64,000 nucleotides of DNA from Virgisporangium aurantiacum (GTDB lineage Bacteria; Actinomycetota; Actinomycetes; Mycobacteriales; Micromonosporaceae), in NCBI RefSeq assembly GCF_016863635.1, contig NZ_BOPG01000027.1:62001-126000 (forward strand). The letters run 5' to 3'. This document shows positions 1 through 9,552 of the stretch, one piece after another. Below the pieces are notes generated by a model, which was given only the letters and a program-made list of their open reading frames with translations, was not told the origin of the DNA and made no database searches. The position numbers were made by a program, and so were the translations under genes. Every line of letters begins with the position of its first letter. Position 1 is the stretch's first letter.

Positions 1-2178
1 CGCCTTCTTCGCCGCGACGGCGTCCCGCCCGATGAAGCCGTCGGGCTTGTCCAGCGCGACCGCGAATCCCAGCCCGGCCTCGATAACCGAGTCGGTGTTG
101 TCGATGTCGTGTCCGTAGTCCCGGTAGCCCTTCTCCATCCGCAGGCTCGACAGCGCCTTCAGGCCGGCGTGGCGCAGGCCGACCGCCGTGCCAGCCGCGC
201 TGCCGGCCGAGGCGATCAGGTCGTAGACGCCGAGGGCCTGTTCGGTGGGGATGGTCAACTCGTAGCCGAGTTCACCGAGATAGGTGATCCGGACGCACAG
301 CACCCGCGCGAATCCGAGGTCGATCTCGCGTGCGGTGCGGAACGGGAACGCCTCGTTCGACAGGTCGGCGGTGGTCAACCCGGCCAGCAGTTCCCGCGAG
401 CGCGGCCCCTGGACGTTGAGCTGGGCGTAGGCGCCCGTGACGTCGGTGACGAACGCGTGCGCTCCACCAGTCGCTCCGCCGAGGTGGCGGCGGAGCCAGG
501 TCTCCGCATGGCGGTGCGCCGTGTCGGAGGCCACCACCCAGAACCGGTCCTCGTCGAGCTTGGTCACGGTCAGGTCGGCCTCGATCGTGCCGCCCTCGTT
601 GAGCCACTGGGTGTACGTGATGACGCCGCTGTCCCCGTCGACCCGGTTGGCCGACACCCGTTCCAGGACGCGGCCGGCGTCGCGGCCCTGCACGAGGAAC
701 TTGGCCATGAACGACATGTCCATGCAGATGACGCCGGTGCGGGCCGCGTGGTGCTCGGCTTCCCAGTAGGGGAACCAGTTCTGCCGGCCCCAGGACAGCG
801 TGTCGACGCTCGGTTCGACGCCCTCCGGGGCGTACCAGTCCGGCATCTCCCATCCGCTGACGTCGCGGAAGTACGCCCGCTGTTCGACCAGACGGTGGTG
901 CAGCGGGGAGAGCTTGGCGCCGCGGGCGGTGCGCATCGACCGGTTGGGGTAGTGGCACTTGTACACGGTGCCGAGGGCCTCCACCGTGCGGGCGGCCCGG
1001 TACGCCGGGGTGTTCTGGTACCGGTGCAACCGGTCGATGTTGAACCCGGTGACGTCGATGTCCGGCCGGCCGTCGACGATCCAGTGCGCCAACGCCCGGC
1101 CGAGCCCGCCGCCGGTCAGGATTCCGATGGAGTTCAGGCCCGCCGCCACGAAGTAGTTGCGTAGCTCGGGTGCCTCGCCGACCACGGGCTGCAGGTCCGG
1201 CGTGAAGCTCTCCGGGCCGCAGAAGTACGTGCGCACCCCGACGTCCATCGACACGGGTATGCGGCCCATCGCCTTCTCCAGGTACGGGGCCGTGCGGTCC
1301 CAGTCGGGCGGCAGTTCGCCGAAGGAGAAGTCGTCCGGGATCCCGTCGACCTTCCACGGCGCGCACACCGGCTCGAACAACCCGAGCATCAGGCCGCCGC
1401 CCTCCTCCCGGAAGTAGCCGTAGGACGCCGGATCCTCCAGCACCGGCAGCGTCGCCTCGACGCCGTCGACGGGTTCGGTGATGAGGTAGTAGTGCTCGGC
1501 CGCCTGCAACGGGATGTTCACCCCCGCGGCCTCGCCCAGCTGGCGGGCCCACATCCCGGCGCAGTTGACCACGTACTCGGCCTCGATGTCGCCGCGTGGC
1601 GTGCGGACGCCGGTGACGGTGCCCTGCCGGGTGAGCACCGCGGACACCGGCGTGCCCTCGACGATCCGGGCCCCCTTCAGGCGCGCGCCCCGGGCGAGGG
1701 ACATGGTCACGTCGACCGGGTTGGCCCGGCCGTCGTCGGGAACGTAGAAGCCCGCGAGCACGTCGTCGACCCGCGCGAGCGGGAACAGCTCCTTGACCTC
1801 ACCCGGCGAGATCTCGGTGACGTCGACCCCGCACAGGCGGTTGAAGGCGGCGACCCGCCGGTACTCCTCCAACCGCCCGTCGTCGGTGGCCAGCTCGATG
1901 AAGCCCACCTGCTTCAACCCGGTCGCGAGCCCGGTCTCCGCCTCCAGCCGCCCGTACAGGTCGCGGGTGTACCGGCGGAGCTCGGTCGACGTCTCCGAGG
2001 TCGAGCCGAACGTGACGATCAACCCGGCCGCGTGCCACGTCGTCCCCGACGTCAACCGGTCCCGTTCCAGCAGCACCACGTCGCAGCCCAGGTGCGCGAG
2101 GTGGTAGGTGACGGATGCGCCGATGATGCCGCCGCCGATCACCACCACCCGCGCCCGGTCCGGAAGCTGTTGATCCAT
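1..2178 (-). CDS. FAD-dependent dimethylglycine/sarcosine dehydrogenase-like protein with GcvT domain (3' end cut by window edge)
   Basis: The reading frame opens with an ATG at 2178 and stays open to base 1, giving 726 codons without a stop; the C-terminus lies outside the window. Residues about 8-20 form a dinucleotide-binding fold (VVVIGGGIIGASVTYHL). A YFCGPESFTPD segment near residue 325 is characteristic of dimethylglycine/sarcosine dehydrogenases, and the last visible residues (GFAVALDKPDGFIGRDA) match the folate-binding GcvT-like C-terminal half. Family members oxidatively demethylate N-methyl amino acids and pass the one-carbon unit to tetrahydrofolate. The usual family length is about 800 residues, so roughly 90 are missing. 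The exact substrate cannot be told from sequence. The gene is followed upstream on the same strand by a secreted hydrolase, with about 45 bases between them. Confidence 0.88.
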   Translation of the reverse strand, partial: MDQQLPDRARVVVIGGGIIGASVTYHLAHLGCDVVLLERDRLTSGTTWHAAGLIVTFGSTSETSTELRRYTRDLYGRLEAETGLATGLKQVGFIELATDDGRLEEYRRVAAFNRLCGVDVTEISPGEVKELFPLARVDDVLAGFYVPDDGRANPVDVTMSLARGARLKGARIVEGTPVSAVLTRQGTVTGVRTPRGDIEAEYVVNCAGMWARQLGEAAGVNIPLQAAEHYYLITEPVDGVEATLPVLEDPASYGYFREEGGGLMLGLFEPVCAPWKVDGIPDDFSFGELPPDWDRTAPYLEKAMGRIPVSMDVGVRTYFCGPESFTPDLQPVVGEAPELRNYFVAAGLNSIGILTGGGLGRALAHWIVDGRPDIDVTGFNIDRLHRYQNTPAYRAARTVEALGTVYKCHYPNRSMRTARGAKLSPLHHRLVEQRAYFRDVSGWEMPDWYAPEGVEPSVDTLSWGRQNWFPYWEAEHHAARTGVICMDMSFMAKFLVQGRDAGRVLERVSANRVDGDSGVITYTQWLNEGGTIEADLTVTKLDEDRFWVVASDTAHRHAETWLRRHLGGATGGAHAFVTDVTGAYAQLNVQGPRSRELLAGLTTADLSNEAFPFRTAREIDLGFARVLCVRITYLGELGYELTIPTEQALGVYDLIASAGSAAGTAVGLRHAGLKALSSLRMEKGYRDYGHDIDNTDSVIEAGLGFAVALDKPDGFIGRDAVAAKKA

Positions 2179-2223
2179 CCGCCGACCGTACCGCCCGTAC
2201 CTGTCCCGTGCGGCCGGCTCGCG

Positions 2224-3417
2224 TCAGCGATGGGCCTTGAGCCACCCGCGGATGTCGTCGACGACCCGCCGGTCGGGATCGCCGAACACCGGCTGGAACT
2301 TCGCGGTGACGTTCATGGTGTGCGCCATGCCCGGGTAGATGACCAGGGTGTGGTCCCCGTTTCCGGCCGCGGCGACGGCGGCGTCGGCGGCCAGCGCGGC
2401 CCGGGCCGGGGTCTGCAGGTCGTTCTCGCCGTTGAGCAACAGGGTCGGTCCGGCGAACCGGGGCAGAGCTTCGGTGACCGTCGGGAAGCGCGCGATGTCG
2501 GCGACGTACTCCTGGAGCGTCTCCAGACCGGGCACGTTCGGGTAGTTGTCGATGCCGGTGGCCGCGCGCAGCACCGGTCCCGCCTCGGCGTCGATCGCGA
2601 TCTGCCCGTCGTGGTCGGTGTCGGTGCCGGCCCGCACCGTGTCGCCGTCGAGCAGCACGGAACGGAACTGGTCGGCGACCTCCGCCGGCTGGCCGATCAG
2701 GCCGTCGGTCGCCTCGCGGGCGGTCAGCCGGCCGTCACCGTCGACGTCGAACTCGTCGTGCAGCTGCAGGAGCAGGCGACCGAAGATCTGCAGCGTCAGC
2801 AGCGTCCTGATGTCCCTGCCGACGACGCCCATCGCGACCACACCGGCGGGCTCCGGGATGCCGAACCGGCCCGGATCGGCGGCGAGGTTGGCGGCCACGT
2901 TGGTGCCCTCGCTGTGGCCGAGCAGGAAGATCCTCGACGGGTCGATCCGTGTCGAGCCGGCGGCGAACCGGACCACCGACGCGGCGTCCCGTTGAATCTG
3001 GTCGTACGGGTTCTTCGGGTTCAGCTGTGCGGGATCGGTGCTCTCCACCGGCCCGATGTCGGTGACGCCACGCTTGTTGAAGCGCAGGGTCGCGAACCCC
3101 TCGCGGCTGGCGGCCTGCGCGAGCGGGACGAACGTCGCGCCCCGGCCCTCCGGCAGCGTCTGGTTCATGTCGTTGTGCCCGCTGCCGTGCAGGAAGACCA
3201 CGAGCGGCAGGCGGCCCTTGGCGCGGGTCGGGTAGGTGAGCTCGGCCTTCGTGACCCAGCCCGTGCCGAAGTCGATCCGGACCTGTTCACGCGTGATGCC
3301 CTGCCAGCCGGACCGCGTCGTCGTGGCGGCGGATCGCGCGGCGCCCACGCCGCCGACGAGCACAGCGGTGACGGCCAGGCCGACCGTCAGTCTCTGGAGT
3401 TTCTTCATCGTTGTCAT
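2224..3417 (-). CDS. Secreted alpha/beta-hydrolase with an inserted EF-hand pair
   Basis: A basic start followed by a hydrophobic stretch (LTVGLAVTAVLVGGVGAA) looks like a signal peptide, so export is likely. The hydrolase fold is shown by VVFLHGSGHNDMN (oxyanion region), a GHSEGT nucleophile elbow, an Asp in LLNGENDLQTPA and a His in YPGMAHTMN. Between strands there is a cap insert containing DVDGDGRLTARE, a textbook EF-hand loop, and about 60 residues later DTDHDGQIAIDAE, a second one. This suggests calcium binding in the lid domain. The start could also be 3450 or 3408; I chose 3417 because it places the signal peptide near the N-terminus, but no clear ribosome-binding site supports any of them. 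Substrate unknown; the family includes esterases, peptidases and dienelactone hydrolases. Confidence 0.85.
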   Translation of the reverse strand: MTTMKKLQRLTVGLAVTAVLVGGVGAARSAATTTRSGWQGITREQVRIDFGTGWVTKAELTYPTRAKGRLPLVVFLHGSGHNDMNQTLPEGRGATFVPLAQAASREGFATLRFNKRGVTDIGPVESTDPAQLNPKNPYDQIQRDAASVVRFAAGSTRIDPSRIFLLGHSEGTNVAANLAADPGRFGIPEPAGVVAMGVVGRDIRTLLTLQIFGRLLLQLHDEFDVDGDGRLTAREATDGLIGQPAEVADQFRSVLLDGDTVRAGTDTDHDGQIAIDAEAGPVLRAATGIDNYPNVPGLETLQEYVADIARFPTVTEALPRFAGPTLLLNGENDLQTPARAALAADAAVAAAGNGDHTLVIYPGMAHTMNVTAKFQPVFGDPDRRVVDDIRGWLKAHR

Positions 3418-3591
3418 GGATTCGACGCTATTCGCGCCAGTTGTGGGCATCGATCCCGTGCGCTGTACTTCGCCGGTACAGCAGGCTGCACCATTGGTTC
3501 CAAGCTTTTACCCAGGTTTCGTACGCACTCCTGCAGGCGCCGCCGGGCTAGAGTTTTCACCTGCGCGTGAGCGACTGATTGGGGTGCGTGG

Positions 3592-3957
3592 ATGTCTAAC
3601 GGTTCCGAGGCGGACAGTTCCGACCGGGCGGTCGATGACGACGCTTCGCCGGTGGCGCGGCTGCGCCGGGCGGAGCTTCGGGTGGCCCACCTGGAGGGCC
3701 AGGTCGAGGCGTTGCAGGCTCAGATCGCCGCCCTGGAGGCTGCGGACGAGCACCGGCGGACGGAACTGGCCGGCGCCCGTGACGAGGTGGCCGAGGCGGA
3801 GGCCGCGGCACGGGAGGCTCGGGCGCGGGCCGACGAGCGTCGTGAGTTCATCGACGAACTGCGTGAACAACTCCGCGATGCCCGCGCCGCCGGGTCGGCC
3901 AGCCAGGCGGACGGTGGCGGGGTCCGCGGCTGGCGGGCCCGCCGGAACCGGTCCTGA
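3592..3957 (+). CDS. Small coiled-coil protein of unknown function
   Basis: 121 residues with no signal peptide or membrane segment. Residues about 22-100 are a continuous heptad-like, highly charged helix (ARLRRAELRVAHLEGQVEALQ and onward, rich in Ala, Glu and Arg), predicted to form a coiled coil; the N-terminus is acidic and disordered and the C-terminus is basic (GWRARRNRS). A purine-rich stretch (GGGGTGCGTGG) lies just before the ATG. It stands alone between divergent and downstream genes. No enzymatic motif is visible. It could be a scaffold or a nucleoid- or membrane-associated structural protein, but no function can be assigned. Confidence 0.7.
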   Translation: MSNGSEADSSDRAVDDDASPVARLRRAELRVAHLEGQVEALQAQIAALEAADEHRRTELAGARDEVAEAEAAAREARARADERREFIDELREQLRDARAAGSASQADGGGVRGWRARRNRS

Positions 3958-3987
3958 CGATCGTTAACCCGTCGCGTCGGCGGTGAG

Positions 3988-4734
3988 GTGCGGGCACGAT
4001 CGGTGCCCGTGACGACCAGCATCGCCGGTGCGCCGGTTCTCCTGACGTCGGTTCAGGCTCCCGAGGTCGCGGCGCGCCGCGGAGCTGTCCTCGTCTACCA
4101 CGGGTTCGGCGGCGACAAGTCCCAGCTCGGGGACCTCGCCGGTGCGCTCGCGGACGCCGGCTTCCTCGTCGTCCGGGTCGACGCGGTCGGACACGGCGAC
4201 CGCCGTCGTCCCGATTGGGACCAGGTGTTCTCCGAACAGCGGTGGGCCGAGGCGGAGGACGAGACAGAGGCCGAGTTCCTGGCACTGCTCACCGCGACGG
4301 CGGCCGAGGTGCCGGCGATCGTCGACGAACTCGTCGCGTCCGGACGGGCCCACGAGGGCCGGCTGGGGATCACCGGTCGCTCCCTGGGCGGCGAGATCAG
4401 CTACGCCGCCGTCCTGGCCGAGCCCCGCATCCGGGCCGCGGCGCCGATGGTCGGTTCCCCGGAGTGGACGCTGCCGTGGCCGGACAGCCCGCACCGGCAC
4501 CCGGAGCGGTTCTACCCGGTGCCGATCCTGGCCCACGGCGCCGAACTCGATCAGTTCGTCCCGGCGAGGTACATCCGGGACTTCCACGACCGGCTCACAC
4601 CGCTGTACGCGCAGGGCCCCGACCGTCTGCGCTACGTCGAGTACCCCGGCGTCGACCATTTCCTGACCCCCGAACTCTGGCGGGAAACCCACCAACGGGT
4701 CGTCGCCTGGTTCGACCGATGGCTCACGCCGTAG
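3988..4734 (+). CDS. Alpha/beta-hydrolase of the dienelactone-hydrolase/peptidase type
   Basis: About 248 residues, cytoplasmic. The motif YHGFGGDKSQLGDLAGALADAG supplies the oxyanion region, GRSLGGE is the nucleophile elbow, Asp lies in HGAELDQFVPARY and His in YPGVDHFLTPE, so the catalytic triad is complete. The arrangement resembles the prolyl-oligopeptidase/dienelactone-hydrolase branch. A GTG start is taken at 3988; a second in-frame GTG at 4009 is equally plausible. It precedes the HAD phosphatase by 47 bases on the same strand and could be co-transcribed with it. Substrate unknown. Confidence 0.85.
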   Translation: MRARSVPVTTSIAGAPVLLTSVQAPEVAARRGAVLVYHGFGGDKSQLGDLAGALADAGFLVVRVDAVGHGDRRRPDWDQVFSEQRWAEAEDETEAEFLALLTATAAEVPAIVDELVASGRAHEGRLGITGRSLGGEISYAAVLAEPRIRAAAPMVGSPEWTLPWPDSPHRHPERFYPVPILAHGAELDQFVPARYIRDFHDRLTPLYAQGPDRLRYVEYPGVDHFLTPELWRETHQRVVAWFDRWLTP

Positions 4735-4781
4735 GACGTAGCCGGTGCCTCGTAGTTGGAGGTGGTCGATAGCCTTCGGTC

Positions 4782-5429
4782 GTGGTGCGTGGGGTGGTGT
4801 TCGTCGACGTCGACGGGACGTTGGTGCCGTCCAGCAGCGGGCAGCATCTCGCGGGTCTGCTGGGTCACGCGGACGTCGTACGGGAGGCGGAAGCGGGCTA
4901 CGCCGCCGGCACCCTGACCAACACCGACGTGTCCGTGCGGGACGCCCGCGGCTGGGCGGGCCGGACGCCCGCGGAGGTGCGCGAGTTCCTGGAGTCGCTG
5001 CCGCTCGTCGACGGCATCGCCGATACCGTCCACTGGTGCCGCCGGCACGGGCTGCTGCCGGTCCTGGCCACGCTGGCGTGGGAACCCGTCGGTGCGTACC
5101 TGTGCGAACGGTTCGGCTTCGACCGGGCCTGCGGCCCGCGCCTGGAGATGACCGGCGGCCGGTACAGCGGGGCGGTCGCCGAACACCTCGACGAACTGGG
5201 CAAGCGCGATTTCGCCGTGCGGGTCGCCGACGAACTCGGTGTGGAACTGACCCGCTGCGCGGCCGTCGGTGACAGCCGGTCGGACCTGCCACTCTTCGCC
5301 GAGGTCGGGTTCGCCGTGGCCTTCAACGCGACCCCGGCGGCCCGCGTCGCCGCGCACGCCGCGGCCGACGGCAACGACCTCCGTGCCGTGGTGCCACTCC
5401 TCGCCGGCTGGCTCGCCGCCGTCCGGTAG
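4782..5429 (+). CDS. HAD-superfamily phosphatase, phosphoserine-phosphatase-like
   Basis: The protein begins almost directly with the HAD motif I, DVDGT at residues 9-13, whose first Asp is the nucleophile. Motif III/IV elements follow: LGKRDFAVRVADEL and VGDSRSDLPLF, which coordinate magnesium. The helical cap between about residues 20 and 85 fits the C1 subfamily that includes SerB. It probably hydrolyses a small phosphorylated metabolite in the cytoplasm. At 215 residues it is the normal size for a stand-alone HAD-IB enzyme. GTG codons at 4782 and 4785 are both possible starts. There is no neighbouring serine biosynthesis gene, so SerB activity itself is not supported. Confidence 0.87.
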   Translation: MVRGVVFVDVDGTLVPSSSGQHLAGLLGHADVVREAEAGYAAGTLTNTDVSVRDARGWAGRTPAEVREFLESLPLVDGIADTVHWCRRHGLLPVLATLAWEPVGAYLCERFGFDRACGPRLEMTGGRYSGAVAEHLDELGKRDFAVRVADELGVELTRCAAVGDSRSDLPLFAEVGFAVAFNATPAARVAAHAAADGNDLRAVVPLLAGWLAAVR

Positions 5430-5440
5430 GCACCAGGGCG

Positions 5441-5908
5441 TCACAGGATTCCGTCGTCGACCTGTTCCAGGATGAGGGACCACCACCCGGCCTTGATGGC
5501 GGGTTCGTCGATCGCTGTCAATGTCTTCCTGAGCTGCCCGATGCGGGCAGCCCGGTTGTCCGGCCTGGCGACGGGGGGCTTGATCTCACCACGCCGGAAC
5601 GCGGCAAGCTTCTCGGCCATCTGCTCGGCCGTGTACGTCGCCGGCGGCGGACCATCGGTGGTCGCGAAGAACTCGCCGAACAGGTCGAGGAACCGGCGAA
5701 GCGCGTCGACGGAGGAGTTCATCGGCGTCCGGCTGCGCCGGTCCGGGGAGTACGACCACACCGCGCCGGCGCTGTCGAGCCCGACCAGTTCGGTGGTGGG
5801 TTCCCACACATAGCCGATGACCGACAGCCGCTCGCCATCCACGCTGACCTCGGCCGGCACGGTCGTGCTGTCCAGCACGACACCGAGCGTGGCCCCGTTC
5901 GATCGCAT
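5441..5908 (-). CDS. SUKH-superfamily-like protein, possibly an immunity protein
   Basis: 155 residues. The pattern of a beta-rich N-terminal half, then VWSYSPDRRSRTPMNSSVDALRRFLDLFGEF, resembles the C-terminal part of SUKH-4 family proteins, where a line of the form 'value on display, then NSS + helix' is typical. SUKH proteins often protect against contact-dependent or polymorphic toxins, but many have no linked toxin and none is visible here. It converges on the HAD phosphatase gene, with only 11 bases between stops. The assignment rests on recall of the family pattern; treat it as a hypothesis. Confidence 0.6.
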   Translation of the reverse strand: MRSNGATLGVVLDSTTVPAEVSVDGERLSVIGYVWEPTTELVGLDSAGAVWSYSPDRRSRTPMNSSVDALRRFLDLFGEFFATTDGPPPATYTAEQMAEKLAAFRRGEIKPPVARPDNRAARIGQLRKTLTAIDEPAIKAGWWSLILEQVDDGIL

Positions 5909-5979
5909 CCCAACCCCCGCGGCGAAGACTACAGGCGCAGCCGCACGGCGCCCCGCAACCCGACAAGATCACGACGCGA

Positions 5980-6014
5980 GGAAGAAACCTTGAGTCTCAC
6001 TGCGGGTTTCTTCC
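5980..6014 (-). terminator. Stem-loop between tetR and the SUKH-like gene
   Basis: A perfect 10-bp inverted repeat, GGAAGAAACC at 5980-5989 and GGTTTCTTCC at 6005-6014, encloses a 15-base loop. It lies 52 bases past the TetR stop codon and upstream of the SUKH-like start, so it most likely ends the leftward TetR transcript. There is no clear U-tract, as is common in high-GC actinomycetes. Confidence 0.6.
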
Positions 6015-6065
6015 GCAGATCGCGATCTTCAGGTGGGCAACGCCGCTCCTCCCGTCGGGTCGTTG

Positions 6066-6737
6066 CTATCTGACGTTCGTCCGCCCGCCCGGTCCGGATC
6101 GCAACGCCTCGAAGCTTGCCCACACGTTGTCGACGAAGTAGCGCGCCACCTGCTCCCGGCTGATGTCCGGGTGGGCGAGCCACCAGTGGCCGAGCTGTTC
6201 GGCGCTGCCGGACGTGGCGTGGGCGAACGCGTCGACCTGCTGCTGGTCGTGCTGCGGCAGGTGCGGCTCGAACAGGTCGGCGAGCAGGTTGACGGTGCGG
6301 AACCGCTCGCGGGCCAGTTCCTCGCCCAGGGCGCCGCTGACCAGGCCGCCGGGGCCGAAGAGCAGCTGCCACCGACGAGGATCGCGCTCCAGGACCCGGT
6401 AGTAGGCGTCGGCGCCGCAGCGGAGTTGTTCGAGCGGGTCGTCGGTGCCGGCGACCGCGCGCATGACGTCGGTGTTGAACTGGCCGCGGGCGCGGCGCAC
6501 ACAGGCCAGGTAGATGCCTTCCTTGCTGCCGTAGTGCTCGTAGACGACGGGCCGGGTCACGCCGGCGGCCCGGGCGATGTCCTCGATGGTGGTGCGGTCG
6601 TAGCCGTTGGCCAGGAACAGCTCCTCGGCGAGATCGAGCAGCTGCTGCTCCCGCGCCGCCCGGGTCATCCGGCGCCGTCCCGTGCGCAGCGCGTCGACGG
6701 TGACGGGCGGCTCCTCCGGTTCTGTGACGGTCTTCAC
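6066..6737 (-). CDS. TetR-family transcriptional regulator
   Basis: 223 residues. The N-terminal helix-turn-helix is clear at about residues 30-75 (LLDLAEELFLANGYDRTTIEDIARAAGVTRPVVYEHYGSKEGIYLACV cannot be read otherwise; key elements are TTIEDIA and VYEHYGSKEG). The C-terminal ligand-binding half is helical and variable. The gene diverges from a long-chain acyl-CoA ligase gene, and the short space between them carries repeated operator-like sequence, so it probably represses the ligase and itself, with an acyl-CoA or related lipid as effector (inference from gene order and from the behaviour of similarly placed TetR proteins). Confidence 0.93.
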   Translation of the reverse strand: MKTVTEPEEPPVTVDALRTGRRRMTRAAREQQLLDLAEELFLANGYDRTTIEDIARAAGVTRPVVYEHYGSKEGIYLACVRRARGQFNTDVMRAVAGTDDPLEQLRCGADAYYRVLERDPRRWQLLFGPGGLVSGALGEELARERFRTVNLLADLFEPHLPQHDQQQVDAFAHATSGSAEQLGHWWLAHPDISREQVARYFVDNVWASFEALRSGPGGRTNVR

Positions 6738-6756
6738 AACGGCAGTGTAGAGCGGC

Positions 6757-6792
6757 TAACCTACAGGTCGTAAGTTACAGCTCGTAAGTAAC
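6757..6792. promoter_or_regulatory. Candidate TetR operator between tetR and the acyl-CoA ligase gene
   Basis: Two tandem 14-mers, ACAGGTCGTAAGTT at 6763-6776 and ACAGCTCGTAAGTA at 6777-6790, agree at 12 of 14 positions. Overlapping dyads are present too: TAAC (6757-6760) with GTTA (6774-6777), and GTTAC (6774-6778) with GTAAC (6788-6792). The block sits exactly between the divergent starts, where a TetR dimer pair would block both promoters. Confidence 0.55.
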
Positions 6793-6806
6793 GTGTGGAG
6801 TCTGCG

Positions 6807-8656
<1,850 letters not shown>

Positions 8657-8669
<13 letters not shown>

Positions 8670-9460
8670 CGTAATTCAGCGGACCTCATGAGCTCGACGG
8701 CTCCACCCACCCGGCGAGCTCCCAGGCCGGTGACGAGCGCGTTCGAGGCGGTGTTGGTTTCGTCGACCTCGCACGTCACCTCCGAGCGGCCGCGGGCCGA
8801 CAGGACGCCGAATACGGTGTTGAGCAGCGCGACAGCGAGGCCGCGCCGCCGGAACGCAGGCAGCACACCGATCAGGCCCAGCCGCGGCCGTTCCGGTCGG
8901 ATCCACACGCGGACCAGGCCCGCGTAGACACCGGTGCCCTCCGCGACGGCGACGAGGTAGGTCGCCGGGTCGAACTCCGGATCCGCGAACGTCTGATCGG
9001 CGAATCGGACCGGATCATTGCGCCAACCCGCGGCGCCCGGCACATCCTGACGCAACGCATCGTCCAACTCCCGCAGCCGATCCACATCGCACTCGGCCGC
9101 CGAGACGAAGGCGAAACCGACCGGCGCCGGTCTGCCGCCGGCCGAAGCTGGACCTGTGGCCGACAGTTGGGTGGGAATCAGGTAGTGATGCTCGTGCCGC
9201 TGAACAACGAATCCCCGCGCCGACAGAACGTCTCGCGCGTGATGGGCTGTCTCGTCGACCTCGACGTAGAGATCGCCTGCGTGCACGCGTAAGGCCGAGT
9301 CGACCAGCGGGGCGTACGCGTCGTCGGCGACCTCGCGAAGATACAGACACGTGCGGCCGTCCGGCCTGACCAGGACCCGGAGCCGACCGACCGGCTGGCC
9401 TCCCCGCGTCGCGGCCCACCCGTCCACGCCGTCGCGCGTCACCACGATCACGTCCGCCAT
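8657..9460 (-). CDS. GNAT-family N-acetyltransferase, two-domain
   Basis: 267 residues. The C-terminal half contains the acetyl-CoA loop LGLIGVLPAFRRRGLAVALL (R-R-x-G-x-A type) and EVDETNTASNALVTGLGAR, which together mark a GNAT fold. The N-terminal half (LRVLVRPDGRTCLYLREV, then DVLSARGFVVQRHEHHY) has the shape of a second, degenerate GNAT domain without the CoA loop. Tandem GNAT proteins of this kind are common in actinobacteria, with mycothiol synthase the best known, but the specific acceptor here is unknown. It is divergent from the truncated AlkA-like gene. Confidence 0.85.
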
Positions 9461-9522
9461 AATTCATGGTGGCACGTATGACATTCGCATCTGGTGGGCG
9501 TCGGCGCTCTGGCACACAGTGA

Positions 9523-9547
9523 CCTCCAGCAAAACATTGCCTGGAGG
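9523..9547 (+). promoter_or_regulatory. Hairpin that can mask a ribosome-binding site
   Basis: CCTCCAG at 9523-9529 is the exact reverse complement of CTGGAGG at 9541-9547, with an 11-base A-rich loop. The right arm is the Shine-Dalgarno sequence of the gene starting at 9553, so in the transcript the site would be paired and translation restrained. Confidence 0.45.
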
Positions 9548-9552
9548 GCAGC

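Noticed and set aside
1492..3570. 692-codon rightward open frame across the flavoprotein and hydrolase genes
   Set aside because: Antisense to two genes with clear motifs; its product has no recognisable domain and its composition is that of a GC-rich shadow frame.
5441..5908. Toxin-immunity locus around the SUKH-like protein
   Set aside because: No polymorphic toxin, Rhs or WXG100-type gene is adjacent; only the possible immunity-like fold can be supported.
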